The notes under the pieces are model-generated. The model saw nothing but the letters and a program-made list of their open reading frames with translations, was not told where the DNA came from and made no database searches. Source: JAQGMO01 sp050954505 (GTDB lineage Bacteria; Pseudomonadota; Gammaproteobacteria; Burkholderiales; Burkholderiaceae_D). Taken from it: a stretch of 6,082 nucleotides of DNA. Shown piece by piece: positions 5,520 to 6,082 of this stretch. Numbering within the stretch: the stretch's first letter is position 1; every line of letters starts with the position of its first letter. The translations under genes and the position numbers were made by a program. The DNA lies in the NCBI GenBank assembly GCA_050954505.1, contig JBPBPY010000007.1, forward strand, positions 1 to 6,082. The letters run 5' to 3'.

Positions 5520-5986
5520 GCGGCGCACCGGCTTCCCCGCAGATGTCGCTCGATACGCTCGCTGGCCGGGTTGGCGAGGAAATAGGATATTCCGAATGGT
5601 TTTTGGTGACCCAGGAAAACGTCGACCTGTTTGCCCGGGCAACGGGTGACATGCAGTGGATTCATGTCGATGTACAGCGCTGCAAGACGCAGTCGCCTTA
5701 CGGCGGCACCATCGCCCACGGCTTGTACACCTTGTCGCTGCTGCCGGCACTGATGGGGGCGGCCTGCGATTTCAGCGCCATGAAACTGGTCATCAACTAT
5801 GGTTTCAACAAGGTGCGTTTTCCTGCAGTCGTGCCGGTGGGCAGCCGAGTGCGGGCTAGCTTCGTGCTGGTGTCGATCGACCCGGTGGAGACCGGTGCGC
5901 AGCTGGTCATTGCCGTGACGGTCGAGCGTGAACACGGCGACAGGCCGGTGTGTGTGGCCGAATCGGTGCTGCGCATCCTGCGCTGA
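5516..5986 (+). CDS. MaoC-like dehydratase/hydratase, second of a pair
   Basis: The 156-aa protein is another single MaoC/PhaJ-type hot-dog domain. ARATGDMQWIHVD (40-52) gives the catalytic pair Asp45 and His50, with YGGTIAHGLYTLSLLP (62-77) and NKVRFPAVVPVGSRVR (98-113) following as in NodN-like acyl dehydratases. Its ATG (5516-5518) overlaps the previous stop by the ATGA tetranucleotide, a sign of translational coupling and of possible heterodimer formation. The two proteins are clearly diverged from each other and each keeps its own Asp/His pair, so this is not a split copy of one enzyme. It is probably the last gene of the operon, since the next gene is convergent. Confidence 0.93.
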   Translation: MSGAPASPQMSLDTLAGRVGEEIGYSEWFLVTQENVDLFARATGDMQWIHVDVQRCKTQSPYGGTIAHGLYTLSLLPALMGAACDFSAMKLVINYGFNKVRFPAVVPVGSRVRASFVLVSIDPVETGAQLVIAVTVEREHGDRPVCVAESVLRILR

Positions 5987-5990
5987 CGGC

Positions 5991-6015
5991 GTCCCGGCAC
6001 GGCGGGCACCGGGAC
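5991..6015. terminator. GC-rich stem-loop between convergent genes
   Basis: GTCCCGG (5991-5997) and CCGGGAC (6009-6015) pair around an 11-nt loop, 4 nt after the stop of the second MaoC gene and 7 nt from the stop of the convergent gene. Neither side has a T-run, so it may act with Rho or only protect the 3' ends. Confidence 0.45.
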
Positions 6016-6022
6016 CCCGCCT

Positions 6023-6082
6023 TCAGCGCTTCCGATACTGGGTGGCGCCAAACAGCATTTCCTTGGCGCGGTCGTCGCGGAT
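6023..6082 (-). CDS. C-terminal 19 residues of an unidentified convergent gene
   Basis: Reading leftward from the window edge, the frame gives IRDDRAKEMLFGATQYRKR and then TGA at 6025-6023. The start and nearly all of the protein lie outside. The reading as a gene end rests on codon choice like the neighbours (GAC, CGC, GCC, CTG), the hairpin just past the stop and the convergent layout. The tail is too short to assign a family. Confidence 0.55.
   Translation of the reverse strand: MRDDRAKEMLFGATQYRKR

Noticed and set aside
1..6082. CRISPR array, rRNA or phage structural genes
   Set aside because: No regularly spaced repeats, rRNA signatures or phage gene motifs were seen on either strand.

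Overview
The window is chromosomal DNA of a GC-rich proteobacterium. The long-variable-arm tRNA-Leu(UAA), the promoter style and the gene content fit a betaproteobacterium of the Burkholderiales, perhaps Oxalobacteraceae. That placement is inference from composition and gene style; no marker gene here settles it.

Layout from left to right: (1) 1-730, minus strand, an ElyC/SanA/YdcF-type (DUF218) membrane-anchored protein cut by the window edge, with an extended -10 promoter candidate at 934-942. (2) 731-1222, a low-GC stretch with a perfect 9-bp hairpin, a possible 29-codon gene on the minus strand, and an AT-rich divergent intergenic region. (3) 1223-2173, plus strand, a 316-aa protein with a perfect Shine-Dalgarno sequence, foreign-looking codon use, an acid-free Ser/Pro/Gln-rich N-terminus, and a C-terminal half that reads like a eukaryotic PHO80/P-type cyclin box. 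This is the most unusual item in the window. (4) 2263-2355, minus strand, tRNA-Leu(UAA), whose 3' end faces the low-GC segment, the usual geometry of a tRNA-associated insertion. (5) 2642-5986, plus strand, a tight four-gene unit: an RsbQ-like alpha/beta hydrolase, a PAS-histidine kinase-receiver hybrid, and two MaoC-fold hydratases. (6) 6023-6082, minus strand, the last 19 codons of an unidentified convergent gene.

The four-gene unit looks like one signalling and metabolism cassette. RsbQ-type hydrolases paired with a PAS-domain protein are a known two-part sensing module: in Bacillus, RsbQ works with the PAS-phosphatase RsbP in the energy-stress branch. Here the output is a soluble hybrid kinase rather than a phosphatase. 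The added MaoC pair suggests a link to acyl-CoA or other hydrophobic metabolites, possibly as source or sink of the hydrolase substrate; that link is inference.

The cyclin-like gene has no evident functional link to its neighbours. Its low GC (hand-counted rows of 42-53 percent against 62-73 percent in the kinase gene), rare codons (AGG, AGA, TTA) and tRNA position suggest horizontal acquisition. A reasonable hypothesis is a secreted effector that mimics a host cyclin. No secretion system is visible in the window.
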